64,000 bases of DNA from Bacteroides ovatus (GTDB taxonomy: Bacteria; Bacteroidota; Bacteroidia; Bacteroidales; Bacteroidaceae): positions 5,580,001 through 5,644,000 of the forward strand of contig NZ_CP012938.1 in the NCBI RefSeq assembly GCF_001314995.1. The letters run 5' to 3'. Position numbers and translations under genes: made by a program. The notes beneath the pieces were generated by a model, which made no database searches, was not told the origin of the DNA, and saw nothing but the letters and a program-made list of their open reading frames with translations. Positions 35,358 through 43,779 of this stretch are shown here, one piece after another; the stretch's first letter is position 1, and each line of letters opens with the position of its first letter.

Positions 35358-38300
35358 AGCGATAGAATCTTATGAAATCCTTTTAGCAGTTTGCCGGGCG
35401 GAAGATGCTTATCTTGCCGTAGGATATAAGCAAATGCGCGACTTGCTGGAGCGTATTTGTCGCGCGCAAATGCAAAACGAAAGTTTACAGATGACCGACC
35501 TTTCCGCACGAATCAGTTTCGTGGCGGCTAAGGTCGGTCTTTCTGTTGCAGAGCAGAACCGGCTGCATACTTTCCGGCTCACTTCGAATGCTATCTTGAA
35601 CCGCCAGCAGGAGCCCAACCGGGAACAACTCTTGCGCGATGCGAAAACGTTAGCTTTCTTTATTCGTAAACTCCTGGAAGAGGATATTCCCATGGAACTA
35701 TACCGGCTACTTCCGCGTGCGGATGCTACCTACCTGGTTGCGTCTCCTGCCCGCGAACGAGTGCAGCGAATGCGTGTCTGCTTCCAGTATGCTGACGAGC
35801 AATATTTGTATGTGACTCCCTTGGACGAAGTCTCGGAGAAACCATATTTAGTTCGTTATAATATCCCTCAAATAAATGAAGAGTTTGCAGAAACGTGCAA
35901 ATTGCTTTGGCGTCATGCCCAGGTCAATTTATTGGATGTTGCAGTGGATGAGACAGGAATCCTGACTCCTTCTTTCATTGTACTCGAACCGGATTATTTA
36001 CTTGACATCAGTTCTTTGGCAGAGTGTTTCCGTGATTACGGGCATCATCCGGCCAATTATTTTCTTTCCCGTCTTCAACCGATCGAAAATGCCCGGCCTC
36101 TGTTACTGGGAAATATAGCCAATCTTTTTCTGGACGAATGGATTCATGCGAAGAGTGAAGACATAGATTATCGTACCTGTATGCAGAAAGCCTTCCGGCG
36201 TTATCCTATTGAGCTGGCTGCCTGTTCCGATTTGCGCGACAAAGAGAAAGAACGCCAATTCTTTGAGGACTGCAAACTGCACTTCGATCATATTCGTGAA
36301 ACGGTTAATGATACCTTTCATGCAGCCGGTTATGAACTGGACAAGACAGATGCCGTGCTTGAACCGTCTTATATCTGTGAAGCACTCGGACTTCAGGGAC
36401 GTCTCGACTATATGCAGCGGGATATGTCTTCTTTCATAGAAATGAAATCCGGCAAGGCGGATGAATACGCTATCCGGGGCAAGGTAGAGCCGAAGGAGAA
36501 TAATAAAGTACAGATGTTACTTTATCAAGCAGTCTTGCAATATTCAATGGGAATGGATCACCGGAAAGTGAAAGCCTATTTGCTTTATACCCGTTATCCG
36601 CTCCTTTATCCCTCCCGTCCTTCGTGGGCGATGGTACGTCGGGTGATTGATTTGCGTAACCGCATTGTGGCCGATGAATATGGCGTCCAATTACGCAATA
36701 GTCTGGAATATACGGCACAAAAACTGGAAGAAATCAATGCCTCCACCTTGAATGAACGAGGATTGAAAGGACGTTTTTGGGAAACATACCTGCGTCCCTC
36801 TATTGATAACTTTCAATCGAAACTGAAAGCTCTTTCTCCACTGGAAAAGAATTACTTCTATGCGGTGTATAACTTTATTACAAAGGAACTTTATACCTCA
36901 AAATCCGGTGATGTGGATTATGAAGGACGTACCGGGGCAGCTTCTTTATGGCTTTCTACATTAGCGGAGAAATGCGAGGCCGGAGAAATCATTTATGATT
37001 TGAAAATAAAGGAGAATCATGCGGCCGATGAACATAAAGCCGGACTTACTTTTTCTTTCTTTAAAAAGGAAAAGGCTGGGGAAACTTTGTTGAATGAGGC
37101 TACCATAAATGACATTACTGGAGATAAAGCTATTGGAAATGACATTACCGGAGATAAAGCTATTGGAAATGATATTCTTGGAAATGGAGCCTCTGCAAGT
37201 AAGACTGTCAGAAGTGAAGCTCTTGAAACAGAGACTTCTCTACCTAATTTCCGTCAAGGCGATGCCATTATCCTTTATGAACGTAACCGCGATACAGATA
37301 ACGTTACCAATAAAATGGTTTTCAAGGGTAATATTGAATACCTGACAGAAAACGAAATAGGTATTCGCTTACGTGCTACCCAGCAGAATCCATCCGTACT
37401 TCCTGCCGAAAGCCTTTATGCGATAGAACATGATACAATGGATACAACATTCCGCTCGATGTATCAGGGGTTATATATTTATCTTTCTGCAAGGAAGGAA
37501 CGCCGTGACTTGTTGCTGTCACAGCGTCCTCCTCGGTTTGATGAATCATTGGATCCTATGATTTCCCGTTCGGAAGACGATTTTACGCGAATCGCCTTGA
37601 AAGCAAAAGCCGCACAGGATTATTTCCTTCTTATCGGGCCTCCGGGAACAGGCAAAACTTCATGTGCCCTGAAGAAAATGGTAGAGACTTTTCATGCAGA
37701 TAAAGATGCGCAGATTCTTTTGCTTTCATACACCAACCGGGCTGTCGATGAGATATGCAAGTCGCTGGCTTCCATTGCTCCGGCTGTTGATTTTATACGT
37801 GTGGGAAGTGAATTATCATGTGATGAAGCCTACCGCGGGCATCTGATTGAAAATGAATTATCCTCTTGTAACCGTCGTTCGGAAGTGTACGAACGCATCC
37901 GGAATTGTCGGATTATTGTGGGAACGGTAGCGGCTATTTCCGGCAAACCGGAACTGTTTCGTTTGAAGCATTTTGATGTAGCCATTATTGATGAGGCTAC
38001 CCAAATATTGGAACCGCAGTTGTTGGGTATCCTCTGTGCACGTGGAGAAGACGGAAAAGATGCAATAGATAAGTTTGTCTTGATCGGAGATCATAAACAA
38101 CTGCCTGCTGTGGTACAGCAAAATACGGAGCAATCGGCCATTTATGATGAATCTTTACTGTCTATCGGGTTGACCAATTTGAAAGATTCCTTGTTTGAAC
38201 GCCTCTACCGGAACTGTACTGCAACGGTTCATCGCTCCTACGATATGCTGTGCCGTCAAGGGCGAATGCATCCGGAAGTTGCTTTGTTTGCTAATCGTGC

Positions 38301-38841
38301 CTTTTATGGAGGGCGTCTGATCCCTGTCGGCCTACCTCACCAAATAGAATCATCCGATACCATTTGTCGTTTGGCTTTTTATCCCTCTGTGCCGGAGAAG
38401 GCCGGAACATCTGCAAAGATCAACTATTCGGAAGCACGTATTGTTGCCGACTTAGCTGCTCGCATTTATGAAGATCATCGGACAGATTTTGACGAATCCC
38501 GTACTTTAGGGATCATTACCCCTTACCGGAGTCAGATAGCATTGATAAAAAAAGAAATAGAATCATTAGGTATTCCAGCTCTGAACCGAATTCTAGTTGA
38601 CACAGTAGAACGGTTCCAGGGAAGCGAGCGTGATGTAATAATCTATTCCTTCTGTGTCAACTACCCTTACCAACTAAAATTTCTATCCAATCTGACGGAA
38701 GAAGAGGGTGTTTTGATCGACCGGAAACTGAATGTTGCCTTGACCCGTGCAAGAAAACAGATGTTCATTACAGGAGTTCCCGAACTACTCGAACGCAATC
38801 CACTCTATAAAAGTTTATTAAAATTAATAGAAAGCTTCTGA
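35320..38841 (+). CDS. Dna2/UPF1-like nuclease-helicase fusion
   Basis: About 1173 residues. The start is uncertain: TTG at 35314, ATG at 35320 or ATG at 35332, all overlapping the tatC end. The N-terminal half contains a RecB/Cas4-like PD-(D/E)XK nuclease signature near residues 353-400: GLQGRLDYMQRD, FIEMKSGKA, then Q and Y in VQMLLYQAVL. The C-terminal half is a superfamily-1 helicase: GPPGTGKTS near 774, IIDEATQILEPQ near 890, GDHKQLPAVV near 925, VERFQGSERDV near 1098 and NVALTRARKQ near 1140. It probably processes DNA ends or flaps. A 10-residue tandem repeat lies in the linker. No transmembrane segments; co-transcription with tat genes is probably incidental. Confidence 0.88.
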   Translation: MKLEMKLPCPKSEAIESYEILLAVCRAEDAYLAVGYKQMRDLLERICRAQMQNESLQMTDLSARISFVAAKVGLSVAEQNRLHTFRLTSNAILNRQQEPNREQLLRDAKTLAFFIRKLLEEDIPMELYRLLPRADATYLVASPARERVQRMRVCFQYADEQYLYVTPLDEVSEKPYLVRYNIPQINEEFAETCKLLWRHAQVNLLDVAVDETGILTPSFIVLEPDYLLDISSLAECFRDYGHHPANYFLSRLQPIENARPLLLGNIANLFLDEWIHAKSEDIDYRTCMQKAFRRYPIELAACSDLRDKEKERQFFEDCKLHFDHIRETVNDTFHAAGYELDKTDAVLEPSYICEALGLQGRLDYMQRDMSSFIEMKSGKADEYAIRGKVEPKENNKVQMLLYQAVLQYSMGMDHRKVKAYLLYTRYPLLYPSRPSWAMVRRVIDLRNRIVADEYGVQLRNSLEYTAQKLEEINASTLNERGLKGRFWETYLRPSIDNFQSKLKALSPLEKNYFYAVYNFITKELYTSKSGDVDYEGRTGAASLWLSTLAEKCEAGEIIYDLKIKENHAADEHKAGLTFSFFKKEKAGETLLNEATINDITGDKAIGNDITGDKAIGNDILGNGASASKTVRSEALETETSLPNFRQGDAIILYERNRDTDNVTNKMVFKGNIEYLTENEIGIRLRATQQNPSVLPAESLYAIEHDTMDTTFRSMYQGLYIYLSARKERRDLLLSQRPPRFDESLDPMISRSEDDFTRIALKAKAAQDYFLLIGPPGTGKTSCALKKMVETFHADKDAQILLLSYTNRAVDEICKSLASIAPAVDFIRVGSELSCDEAYRGHLIENELSSCNRRSEVYERIRNCRIIVGTVAAISGKPELFRLKHFDVAIIDEATQILEPQLLGILCARGEDGKDAIDKFVLIGDHKQLPAVVQQNTEQSAIYDESLLSIGLTNLKDSLFERLYRNCTATVHRSYDMLCRQGRMHPEVALFANRAFYGGRLIPVGLPHQIESSDTICRLAFYPSVPEKAGTSAKINYSEARIVADLAARIYEDHRTDFDESRTLGIITPYRSQIALIKKEIESLGIPALNRILVDTVERFQGSERDVIIYSFCVNYPYQLKFLSNLTEEEGVLIDRKLNVALTRARKQMFITGVPELLERNPLYKSLLKLIESF
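37108..37191 (+). repeat. in-frame 30-bp tandem repeat in helicase linker
   Basis: Two 30-base copies (37108-37137 and 37138-37167, one base different) encode NDITGDKAIG twice, followed by a degenerate partial third copy (NDILGNGAS). It lies in the linker between the nuclease-containing half and the helicase motor. A multiple of three, so copy-number change would keep the frame. Confidence 0.9.
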
Positions 38842-38921
38842 AAAATTGCATCATTTTGCAGATGTTAGTTTTTATTCTCTCTTTATGCAATTCATTAACA
38901 CCTCTATGTTGAACAAACGTC

Positions 38922-38930
38922 TATATTTGC
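38922..38930 (+). promoter_or_regulatory. orphan -7 promoter box, probable small-RNA promoter
   Basis: TATATTTGC, identical to the tatA promoter box, lies 81 bases after the helicase stop with no protein-coding gene downstream on this strand. Transcription would begin near 38936. A -33 element is not obvious. Confidence 0.6.
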
Positions 38931-38935
38931 AACAC

Positions 38936-39140
38936 GTTTTTTTCATAGAGATTTAGATTTAAGGTTAGAAGAATTGTGGAAGTCGTGAGACTTCCCTTTT
39001 TTTCATCTTAACGTTTACTATACTTCATTATAGGAATGCAAAAACACTGTTTCTAGTGTTTCGGTTAAAAATTTTGCAGGAGGATGATGCAGGATAAGTA
39101 AACCTAAAAAGCCTTCTTCGTGAGAAGAGGCTTTTTTATT
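38936..39140 (+). ncRNA. putative structured small RNA
   Basis: Between the orphan promoter and a terminator lies about 200 bases with no ORF but many complementary segments: GGAAGTC-GTGA-GACTTCC (38978-38995) followed by a T-run; GTTTACT (about 39012) with AGTAAAC (about 39097); GCAAAA with TTTTGC enclosing AACACT...AGTGTT; and AGGTT (38962) with AACCT (39101). The nested pairing suggests a long stem with internal hairpins. It could end early at the first hairpin and T-run, giving a 65-base product, or run to the second. I do not recognise the family; 6S-like RNA is one possibility among several. Confidence 0.5.
39111..39138 (+). terminator. intrinsic terminator of the putative small RNA
   Basis: GCCTTCTTC (39111-39119), loop GTGA, GAAGAGGC (39124-39131), with one bulged base, followed by TTTTTTA. 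A classical intrinsic terminator on the plus strand. The GTGA loop is the same as that in the upstream hairpin at 38978-38995. Confidence 0.8.
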
Positions 39141-39160
39141 TTTTCATTTTTCATTTTTTT

Positions 39161-39220
39161 GAATCATTAAAAACAAAAGAGTAACTCGGCGACGAGTTAC
39201 TCTTTTGTTTTTAATGATTC
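39161..39220. terminator. 28-bp perfect hairpin, terminator of the uronate operon
   Basis: The arms 39161-39188 and 39193-39220 are perfectly complementary around a GCGA tetraloop; the stem base contains AAAAACAAAAGAG / CTCTTTTGTTTTT, which gives T-rich flanks on both strands. It ends 17 bases before the MFS stop, so it terminates the minus-strand operon and backs up the small-RNA terminator. Confidence 0.8.
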
Positions 39221-39237
39221 TATCTGTTCGAATAGAT

Positions 39238-40755
39238 TTACTCTAATACGATAGGTTTGTATTTCGGAACTAATGCCTTCATGATAACCCAACCCAACAG
39301 ATAAGCTACTGCACATACGCAGAAGATAACGAAATATCCGGCTGGTTTGCCTTCGAATCCCATGAATGTCATGGCTGGGTGTACGAATTGTGCTCCTTGT
39401 TCGAGTAATTCTTTTGTCATTTCCACCTCTTTGCCGTCGATCATCGTTGTTCCGGAAGCATATACGAACAAGTTACCTGCCACTTTCTGAAGAATCATAG
39501 AGCCTACGCCTCCTGCCATACCACCTATACCGGTGATACTTGCAATAGCTGTTCTTGGGAACATATCGCCTACGGTAGAGAATATATTGGCCGACCAGGA
39601 TTGATGAGCAGCTCCACCAATACCGATTAAGATAACCGGGAACCATGGAGAAACAGTACCTAACGGTTGTGCTAACAGTACAACCAGCGGGAAGAAGGCG
39701 AAGATTAGCATCGCTTTCATACGGGCTGCATACGGATTCATACCTGTTCTGTTGATGAAGATAGTAGGTAGTTTACCACCATAGATAGATAACATAGTCA
39801 CTGCATAAAGCGTAAAGATCAACGCCATACCCAGCGGGTCGGAGGTTTTGATACCGAATTGTGTATTCAGATAAGACGGAGTCCAGAAAAGGAAGAACCA
39901 CCATACGCCGTCAGTCATGAACTTACCGAAGACAAAGGCCCATGTTTGTTTGTAGCTGAAACATTGCCAGAACTTCATTCTCTTTTCATCTTTCTCGTCT
40001 GTCATTGGAGCACTGCCTGCTTCGCGATTATCTTGCTCGATGTAGTCAAGCTCTGCCTGATTGACATGTTTGCTTTTCGACGGGGCATCATACATAAACA
40101 CCCAGAATCCCATCCAGATAAAGCCAAGTCCACCAATTACGATAAATGCCATTTCCCAACCGAACATTTTTGCCAGAATAGGAATGGTAAGAGGAGCGAT
40201 CAATGCTCCGATAGATGCACCGGCATTAAAGATAGAAGTAGCATAAGCACGGTCTTTTTTAGGGAAGTACTCTGCAGTTACTTTAATAGCAGCAGGGAAG
40301 TTACCGGCTTCTCCTAAAGCGAGAATACAGCGGGCGGCGAGGAAGCAGTACATACTGACCGTAGCAATAGTCACTACCACATCTCCTGTGGCACCGGCCA
40401 GTTCTGCTGCACTATGAAGTCCAACTTGTGCTTCTGTGACAATACCACAAACGGCATGAAGACAAGCACCTGCCGACCAGACACCGATAGCCCATAAAAA
40501 TCCTTTTTTAGTTCCCATCCAGTCGACAAAACGACCGGCAAACAGCATACATATAGCGTATACAATGGAGAAAACAGAAGTAATAGTACCGTAGTGAGAT
40601 TCGTCCCAGTGGAATTCCGGTTTGATAAATTCATCCCACGTCAATGAGAGAACCTGACGGTCGAGATAGTTAACTGTAGTAGCAAAAAATAGCATAGCAC
40701 AGATGGTCCATCTGTAGTTTGTCATCTTTTCGCCTGTTTTTTGAAATGCATTCAT
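39238..40755 (-). CDS. MFS hexuronate transporter (ExuT-like)
   Basis: 505 residues from the ATG at 40755; the frame reaches 40791, but MNAFQKTGEKMTNYRWTICA fits the family better. Twelve predicted helices, with the anion:cation symporter features NYLDRQVLSL in helix 1 and ARCILALGEAGNFPAAIK in helix 4. Close in type to ExuT/GudP transporters of hexuronates and related acids. Third gene of the minus-strand unit after the permease and kduI, in the pectin locus, so the probable cargo is galacturonate or its keto-deoxy derivative. An inverted-repeat element lies between kduI and this gene. Confidence 0.88.
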   Translation of the reverse strand: MNAFQKTGEKMTNYRWTICAMLFFATTVNYLDRQVLSLTWDEFIKPEFHWDESHYGTITSVFSIVYAICMLFAGRFVDWMGTKKGFLWAIGVWSAGACLHAVCGIVTEAQVGLHSAAELAGATGDVVVTIATVSMYCFLAARCILALGEAGNFPAAIKVTAEYFPKKDRAYATSIFNAGASIGALIAPLTIPILAKMFGWEMAFIVIGGLGFIWMGFWVFMYDAPSKSKHVNQAELDYIEQDNREAGSAPMTDEKDEKRMKFWQCFSYKQTWAFVFGKFMTDGVWWFFLFWTPSYLNTQFGIKTSDPLGMALIFTLYAVTMLSIYGGKLPTIFINRTGMNPYAARMKAMLIFAFFPLVVLLAQPLGTVSPWFPVILIGIGGAAHQSWSANIFSTVGDMFPRTAIASITGIGGMAGGVGSMILQKVAGNLFVYASGTTMIDGKEVEMTKELLEQGAQFVHPAMTFMGFEGKPAGYFVIFCVCAVAYLLGWVIMKALVPKYKPIVLE

Positions 40756-40981
40756 GATAATGGATTTAAATAGATTTTGTTTCGTTGACAAAGGTCGGTA
40801 TTTCGACTGAATTTTATTTGTAAAAATTGGTCAAAATCATGTATTATTCGTTGCATTATATATGCTATTTGTTTCAAAGGATATAAAAATGTCTCATAGC
40901 ATTATCATTTGCAACGTTGGGGGTAATACAGAAAGAAGATAAACGAGTTTGTGAATCAAGAGCAAATGAGTCTAATCTTTT

Positions 40982-41049
40982 AGACGCAGATGACGCGGAT
41001 AATGCGGATTCTTATTTTTTGATCCGTGCTATCCGCGTTATCTGCGTCT
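40982..41049. repeat. palindromic element between kduI and MFS gene
   Basis: Arms of 28 bases (40982-41009 and 41022-41049) pair at 24 positions; the core reads CGCAGATGACGCGGAT. It is the degenerate relative of the element at 34125-34230 (CACAGATTACACGGATT). It lies 35 bases after the kduI stop on the minus strand and could attenuate expression of the transporter. Confidence 0.8.
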
Positions 41050-41083
41050 GAAAAATTATATGTCATACAGGAATACGCAACGG

Positions 41084-42004
41084 TTAGCGCATTTCTGTAT
41101 ATTTGATCTTGTCCATGTCTCCGTAATCGAGGTTTTCACCTGCCATACCCCAGATAAACATGTAGTTGCTTGTTCCGGCAGCAGCGTGGATAGACCATTC
41201 CGGTGACATGATAGCTTGTTCGTTCTGCATCCATACGACGCGTTCTTCTTGAGGTTCGCCCATGAAGTGGCAGATAGCATTTCCTGCCGGTACATTGAAG
41301 TAGAAGTATGCTTCTACACGACGAGAGTGAGTGTGTGCCGGCATGGTGTTCCATACGCTACCCGGTTTCAGTTCAGTCAATCCCATTTGCAGTTGGCAGG
41401 GGCCTTCTTCAAGTACGTTGTTAACAATCAACTGGTTGATAACGCGGTCGTTGCTTTCTTCCAGCTTTCCGGCAGCAAATGAGTTTGCTTTCAGAGAACC
41501 TTTACGTCCGTCGATAGTAATCAATTGAGTCTTGTATTCCTTGTGGGCAGTAGCCGAGTTGATGTAGAATTTGGCAGGATTGCTGGAATCTTTGCTCTTG
41601 AAAGTCACTTTCTGCTTGCCTCTACCTACGTACAGGGCATCTTTGAATTTCAGCGTATATTCTTTACCGTCTACGGTTACGATACCTTCGCCACCAATGT
41701 TGATGACACCCAGTTCGCGGCGTTCGAGGAAGAATTTAGATTTCAACGGGTCGATTGTTTCAAGTACCAATTCTTTTGTCGCAGGTACTGCGCCACCGAA
41801 GATCAGACGGTCGTACATAGAATAAGTAACGTTGATTTCGTTCGGAACCATTACTTTTTCCATCAGGAAGCTACTGCGCAAGCGGTTAGTATCATACGTT
41901 TTCACGTCTTGCGGGCTGCAAGCCACTTGCATCTTGTAATTCACCTGGGCGGAGGCAGACATTGCTGCGATACCCAACATCATTGCAATTGCTAATTTTT
42001 TCAT
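41084..42004 (-). CDS. kduI: 5-keto-4-deoxyuronate isomerase with N-terminal signal peptide
   Basis: 306 residues. The four zinc ligands of the E. coli enzyme are all present with a constant offset of 28: H224, H226 and E231 in [15 protein letters not shown] and H273 in [23 protein letters not shown] is also conserved. It converts 5-keto-4-deoxyuronate to 3-deoxy-D-glycero-2,5-hexodiulosonate in pectin breakdown. Odd: residues 1-20 ([20 protein letters not shown]) form a textbook signal peptide, so this enzyme is probably periplasmic, unlike E. coli KduI. Second gene of the unit with the permease (67-base gap). Confidence 0.95.
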   Translation of the reverse strand: MKKLAIAMMLGIAAMSASAQVNYKMQVACSPQDVKTYDTNRLRSSFLMEKVMVPNEINVTYSMYDRLIFGGAVPATKELVLETIDPLKSKFFLERRELGVINIGGEGIVTVDGKEYTLKFKDALYVGRGKQKVTFKSKDSSNPAKFYINSATAHKEYKTQLITIDGRKGSLKANSFAAGKLEESNDRVINQLIVNNVLEEGPCQLQMGLTELKPGSVWNTMPAHTHSRRVEAYFYFNVPAGNAICHFMGEPQEERVVWMQNEQAIMSPEWSIHAAAGTSNYMFIWGMAGENLDYGDMDKIKYTEMR

Positions 42005-42071
42005 CTTTCGAGTTTTTTATTGAGTTATATATTATATACCACTTATTATTATCAGTTAAAGGCTTTTCTAC

Positions 42072-43478
42072 TTATTCCTTATTACTGTTCAATGCGTTCT
42101 TTGCGTCGTTTCTAGTCATGCGGATACGGTTGTAGATAGCCATTCCGAGTGCCAGTGCCACGAGGATGGCAGGGCCGATAATCTTCAGACTGTAAGTAAG
42201 GTGGAAGATACCCCAGCAGAAGAGACTGGAAGCAAAGTCAAGTGCGCCGCCTTCAAAACCGGCGGGGATGTTTACTGTCGGGTCACCTGTTGCTTCGTAT
42301 ACATCTTTAGCAGCCAGTGTGAAGAAGCCTGCCAGTCCTGTTACGAAATACAGACCTACAATCAATGCCACCAGGCCGATAATAAATGATTTCACTACGT
42401 TACCTTTTGTAATAGGCAGAATCATCGGGAACAGGTAGAACATACCTGCCAGAGAAGCCAGCGGTAAGAAACGGTTGCCCGGAAGGATAACAGCCAGGAA
42501 GATAGTGACAGGGATCAACAGCAGAGATACCACCAGGGTAGTCGGGTGACCGATAACCAGTGCAGGGCTCATACCGATGCTCAAACCGGTGTTATTCTTA
42601 TATTTCTTAGCGATCAGTTCGCGGGTAGCGTCAGAGATCGGTTTCAAACCTTCGATAAAGAGGCTGGTGATACGTGGAATCAATTCCATCACCGCACCCA
42701 TCTTGATACCCAGTCCTAAAATGCCCGGAATATTATCCAATACTTCTTTCCAGCTGGCACAACCCAATGCGCCTATACCGCAACCGATTACGATACCCAA
42801 GAACAGCGGTTCACCCATCAATCCGAATTTCTTTTTCATACCTTCAGAATCAATATTCAGTTTGTCGAATCCCGGAATTTTATCCAATAGTTTATTGATT
42901 ACAATAGCAAACGGAACGAAACTTTGGCAGAACGGTTGAGGAATAGAGATACCGTCCATTTTATCATAGAACTTTTGGAAAGCAGGAGCAGTCATATCAG
43001 CCATTACCAGCGTAATGATGTAGCAGATGATAGCAGCGAAGAATCCCCAATAGATATTGTCGGAAGCAAAGTAAACGATAGCACCGATAAATGCGAAGTG
43101 CCAATAGTTCCAAAGGTCGATATTGACGGTACGGGTTGTTTTGGTAAGCAACATTAATAAGTTAACTCCCAAGCAAACAGGGATGATGAAAGCACCGACT
43201 GAAGTGTTGTAAGCTACCGCCGCAGCAGAAGGCCAACCCATGTCGAAAATTCCCAATTCCAATCCGTAGATTTCAACCATTTTACTTAATGCCGGACCCA
43301 GACTGCTGGTGAGCAATGCCGTCACTACTGATAAACCAACGAAACCGACACCAACCAACAAACCGCTCTTCAGCGCTTTGGGAAGTTTAATACCGATACA
43401 TACTCCTAAAATCGTGAAAATGATTGGCATCATTACTGCCGCTCCAAGACCGATAATGTACTTAAATACTTCTTCCAT
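42072..43478 (-). CDS. PTS galactitol-type IIC permease homologue (orphan)
   Basis: 468 residues with about 11-12 hydrophobic segments; recognisable as an EIIC-GAT family membrane component (MPIIFTILGVCIGIKLPKAL at the N-terminus, FGLMGEPLFLGIVIGCGIG in the centre). No IIA, IIB, EI or HPr gene accompanies it, so it probably works independently of phosphotransfer. Its place as the first gene before kduI and the hexuronate transporter in a pectin locus suggests that it moves a uronate or oligogalacturonide product, but that is inference. Confidence 0.8.
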   Translation of the reverse strand: MEEVFKYIIGLGAAVMMPIIFTILGVCIGIKLPKALKSGLLVGVGFVGLSVVTALLTSSLGPALSKMVEIYGLELGIFDMGWPSAAAVAYNTSVGAFIIPVCLGVNLLMLLTKTTRTVNIDLWNYWHFAFIGAIVYFASDNIYWGFFAAIICYIITLVMADMTAPAFQKFYDKMDGISIPQPFCQSFVPFAIVINKLLDKIPGFDKLNIDSEGMKKKFGLMGEPLFLGIVIGCGIGALGCASWKEVLDNIPGILGLGIKMGAVMELIPRITSLFIEGLKPISDATRELIAKKYKNNTGLSIGMSPALVIGHPTTLVVSLLLIPVTIFLAVILPGNRFLPLASLAGMFYLFPMILPITKGNVVKSFIIGLVALIVGLYFVTGLAGFFTLAAKDVYEATGDPTVNIPAGFEGGALDFASSLFCWGIFHLTYSLKIIGPAILVALALGMAIYNRIRMTRNDAKNALNSNKE

Positions 43479-43552
43479 TCTGTTCTATTTTTTCTCTGTT
43501 TTAATGATAAATTACCTGTGTTTCCCCAGAGGGTATTAGTTGTAAACCGTGC

Positions 43553-43584
43553 CAAAAGTAAGACCTTTTTTGCTTTCTTCCAAA
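43553..43584 (-). promoter_or_regulatory. promoter of the permease-kduI-MFS unit
   Basis: On the minus strand TTTG (43584-43581), a 20-bp gap, then TACTTTTG (43560-43553): both elements of the Bacteroides sigma-ABfr promoter at the standard spacing. Transcription would start near 43546, giving a leader of about 68 bases. The most complete promoter in the window. Confidence 0.8.
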
Positions 43585-43633
43585 ACGAAACTCTTAATTT
43601 ATGAGATATTGCATCAAAAATGGACATTTTTGA

Positions 43634-43668
43634 CGTTTGCGTGCACAAAATTAGTCGTTTCCGTGCAC
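43634..43668. promoter_or_regulatory. 13-bp direct repeat with 22-bp period, candidate HTCS operator
   Basis: CGTTTGCGTGCAC (43634-43646) and CGTTTCCGTGCAC (43656-43668) are in the same orientation, 22 bases apart, two helical turns. They lie between the divergent permease and GH105 promoters in the 301-base gap. AraC-type regulators, including the C-terminal domain of HTCS proteins, commonly bind such direct repeats, and the HTCS at 48234 is encoded nearby. Confidence 0.55.
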
Positions 43669-43728
43669 GAAAAACAAAAAATGCACCTACTTGACTAAAA
43701 AATCCCACTGGGTTTGGAGGAAAAACAC

Positions 43729-43735
43729 TACTTTC
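43729..43735 (+). promoter_or_regulatory. candidate -7 box of GH105 operon
   Basis: TACTTTCG is a one-mismatch version of TAnnTTTG, 45 bases before the GH105 start and 61 bases after the candidate operator. A weak -7 box next to an activator site is what an inducible operon would show. A TTTG at 43713-43716 is closer than the usual -33 position. Confidence 0.4.
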
Positions 43736-43779
43736 GTACCGTGAAAAAAGACTATGTTGAATCCTTAAAATAACAAACC

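Noticed and set aside
36209..37345. Plus-strand frames inside the helicase gene
   Set aside because: They are out of frame with the clear SF1 helicase and lack any domain.
39078..39101. Tiny ORF after a GGAGG sequence in the putative small RNA
   Set aside because: It has only 5 codons and overlaps paired segments of the RNA; chance is the simpler explanation.
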